Source of the DNA: Roridomyces roridus
Lineage: Eukaryota > Basidiomycota > Agaricomycetes > Agaricales > Mycenaceae
Assembly (NCBI GenBank): GCA_029378245.1
Contig: JARKIF010000034.1
Span: 310,001-374,000 of the forward strand
Direction of reading: 5' to 3'
Length of the DNA: 64,000 bases
Positions 61,983 through 64,000 of this stretch are shown piece by piece. Position 1 is the stretch's first letter; each line of letters opens with the position of its first letter. The notes below the pieces were generated by a model. The model did not search any database and had not been told where the DNA came from. It saw only the letters and a program-made list of their open reading frames with translations. Position numbers and translations under genes: made by a program.

Positions 61983-63569
61983 ATGTCCCTTGCTTTCCTC
62001 CCTGCTGAGCTATACACTGCCATTATCGACCATTTCAATCCAGATGACGCTCAACAGTCAACGCTCTCGCTAACCCGAGCTCTGCCTTACGCACCGATAT
62101 CTCATTACCTGCTCTTTCGGAACATTGTTATCACCCGCGCAGAACAAGCCGTCCGGCTCACCATCCGCCTCCTCAAGCCCGATGCAGCGCAAATACCACA
62201 CTACGTGCAAGAGTTTTCGCTGAGGGACGAGTGGACCGTCGATGCCGAGCTAATTGTGAACCTGCTGAGCAAGCTGCTTCCAAAGATGCGGTCTCTCAGT
62301 CTTTGTATCGGGACGAATTTCGCTCCTGAGCATCTCGAGGCTATATTCCACACGTGGGTACCCCCTTGACTTGCCATTATCGTCCTCATTATCTACTAGC
62401 CCGCGCCCGGAATTGCGATTTCTTTCGTTAAAGTTCCGAACTTAGTGAGTGGACTACCTACGCAATTGTTCTATTCTAACCTTTCCAGCGTCAAGAGGGC
62501 AACGTACCAGCAATTCCTGAGCGGGTCGTACTTTGACTCGACGCTCGCATGCCTCGCGAAATGGCCCGACTCGGACCTCGCTTCCCTGTCGATAGTCCAA
62601 GTACCCATGGACCCAGCAGAAGCGCCAAAAGTCGCCTTTGCGCAGCCAATCGTATTCCACCGACTCGACTCGCACCTCTCCGAACTCGCACAATCGCTAT
62701 ACATCTCCTCCGTCACCTCATTCCGATTGTGTATACCCTCACGAGCGGTCTCAGCCCCGCTCACGAGCTCGGTGTTCTCACTACCGGCCGTAGAGCTCCT
62801 CGACCTGTCCACGTGCAACGTCCACGCCGCAGAGCTCACGGATACGATACTCGCACGTTTGACCAAGGTCAAGCATCTCATTCTGGATCATGGGACTTTG
62901 TTCCGTGGGGAGTACCGTGCTGAGGATTGGGCGGCGTTGGGTAAGGGGTGTGCGTTGTCGGGTGTACGGCGTGCCAAGGAGCGGGAGAGGAAGCTGCGGC
63001 AGGCGCAGGCGGCCATGGTCGCCGTGGGACCCGAACTACCGGCCCCAGAGCGCCGAGCGCGGCAAGGTCGTCGAGGAGTGAGCACTGCGACTATTTCGGT
63101 GCGCAAGTCCCCTCCGCGAACCTCTTCCTCCTCTGGCACCCATGTCGTTGACGCAGCGACGGTGACGGTCATGCGTAAAGTGCGGTTATTCCCCGCTGTG
63201 CCTACCCTCCGTTCCTTCGCCACGACACCCAATGCTTTCGTCCCACCCGAGAACCACGTAGAGATCCGGGCGCAATTCGAGAAAGGGTGGCTCGAAGGGC
63301 TCGCCCAACTCCTGGAGCTGCGAAAGAGGCTGTTTCAGTCCAAGCGTCTAGGAACGAGTGTGATTATGAGGATTTTGGATGTAGAGGAGATGGACTCGGC
63401 GTCGGAGGAGGGTTTGAATGGGTTGGTTGAGATGAGCGAGGCGGATTGGGAGGTGGATGATTTAGAGGCGCTTGTTACGCCCGTTTTGTGCCTTGTTGGA
63501 CCCGATAGAGCCGAGGCGCACGAGAAGGGTTGTGCGCATTCTGTAGCGTGGACGAAATGGAATGATTGA
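61983..63569 (+). CDS. F-box-like protein
   Basis: Exons 61983-62353, 62400-62444 and 62489-63569 give 498 aa. The start MSLAFLPAELYTAIIDHF followed by TLSLTRALPYAPISHYLLFRNI is an F-box-like module. Leucine-rich blocks follow (LLPKMRSLSLCIG, PELRFLSLKFR, LPAVELLDLSTC, LTKVKHLILDHG). A basic insert (RAKERERKLRQAQA) is next, and the acidic C-terminal region has MDSASEEGLNGLVEM. Its sequence is unlike the F-box-like genes at 47-57 kb, so it belongs to another subfamily. It starts 59 bp after the stop of the SIKE-like gene on the same strand, leaving little room for a separate promoter. Confidence 0.72.
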
Positions 63570-63639
63570 AAAAAAAAAGTACATGTAGCGCCAAGGGAAA
63601 GTTGTGAATTCTCGCCTTCTAATTCCATCAACGTGTGTC

Positions 63640-63965
63640 ATGGGAGCGCGTTAGCGACAGTTAGAGGCTTGTTCTTGACTTTCATGAACCCAATTCGGCA
63701 AGCGGCCCGCTGGAACTCCTTGCGACCCCGCGCCCAAACGAGTGCCGATACCGCTTCATACTCCCGACTCAATCTCAGTCTGCCTGACTCTGGAAGCTGA
63801 CTGAATTCATTTCGTGGACGCGGGCACCGACACTGCAACGTGCCTCGTCGATGCGCCCTTGAAAAACCTCTGCGCTCACAGCCACGAAATATCGAGGAAA
63901 TATCTTCGAAGCGTGGCGATTTCTTCTCAACCAACCTCGGCAGCTGACTTCTGTTTTCAGTGCCT
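63640..63965. repeat. dispersed repeat S, copy d, inverted; right arm of the inverted repeat
   Basis: The minus strand here matches copies a and c: CTTCCAGAGTCAGGCAGAC, then a GTATGAAGCGGTATCGGCACTCGTTTG region. It is the longest version and stays open for 98 codons on the minus strand (SREYEAVSALVWARGRKEFQ, GFMKVKNKPL), so it may be nearest to an original coding exon. With copy c it brackets the two genes at 60.6-63.6 kb. Confidence 0.65.
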
Positions 63966-64000
63966 TGTCTCTTAGTCTGAATTTTGCGTTTCCCAATGAA

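Overview
The window is nuclear DNA of a mushroom-forming basidiomycete (Agaricomycetes is my inference). Protein genes are split by many short GT-AG introns, mostly 40-55 nt. Housekeeping genes are dense and often divergently paired, and they alternate with accessory tracts of expanded F-box-like, membrane-protein and small-protein families. I reconstructed exon structures by hand from reading frames, splice sites and family conservation. No homology search was run. I recognised no rRNA, tRNA, CRISPR array or virus-like gene. Layout: 0-3 kb holds core genes on the minus strand (INO80 Ies4-like subunit, GFA-domain enzyme, F1Fo-ATP synthase subunit e). 3.5-16.5 kb is accessory: four paralogues of an unrecognised small-protein family, an F-box-like gene, broken ORFs, a mosaic repeat, a membrane-protein gene and an Opy2-like cell-surface protein with two Cys-rich repeats. 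16.8-23.2 kb is a housekeeping core: prefoldin 1 and the spliceosomal GTPase SNU114 in a divergent pair, then calnexin. 23.2-29 kb is a tandem duplication of a two-gene module. Each copy pairs a soluble inorganic-pyrophosphatase-like protein that has lost the catalytic Asp cluster with a protein carrying an HELIH (copy 1) or RELVH (copy 2) zincin-like motif. A 100-bp MITE sits in one copy, and the other copy preserves the empty site. 29-38.9 kb has a frameshifted F-box-like gene, two members of a C-terminally anchored membrane family, a gene-poor relic zone and a methyltransferase. 39.4-47.3 kb is a second housekeeping block with two divergent pairs: IST1 with an SH3/RasGEF, and Rab5 with a tandem-RRM protein. 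Together these touch endosomal traffic, Ras signalling and RNA biology. 47.6-60.5 kb is duplication-rich: F-box-like genes in several states of decay, a third membrane-family gene, two nearly identical APH-type kinase genes and a dispersed repeat. 60.5-64 kb has a SIKE-like coiled-coil gene and an F-box-like gene flanked by inverted copies of that repeat. Two patterns stand out. First, microexons of 6, 9, 10 and 11 nt occur in several genes, and the 9-nt one is conserved in three paralogues. Second, reading-frame damage is confined to accessory families, while about 15 kb of core coding sequence reads cleanly, which argues for real gene decay rather than sequencing error.
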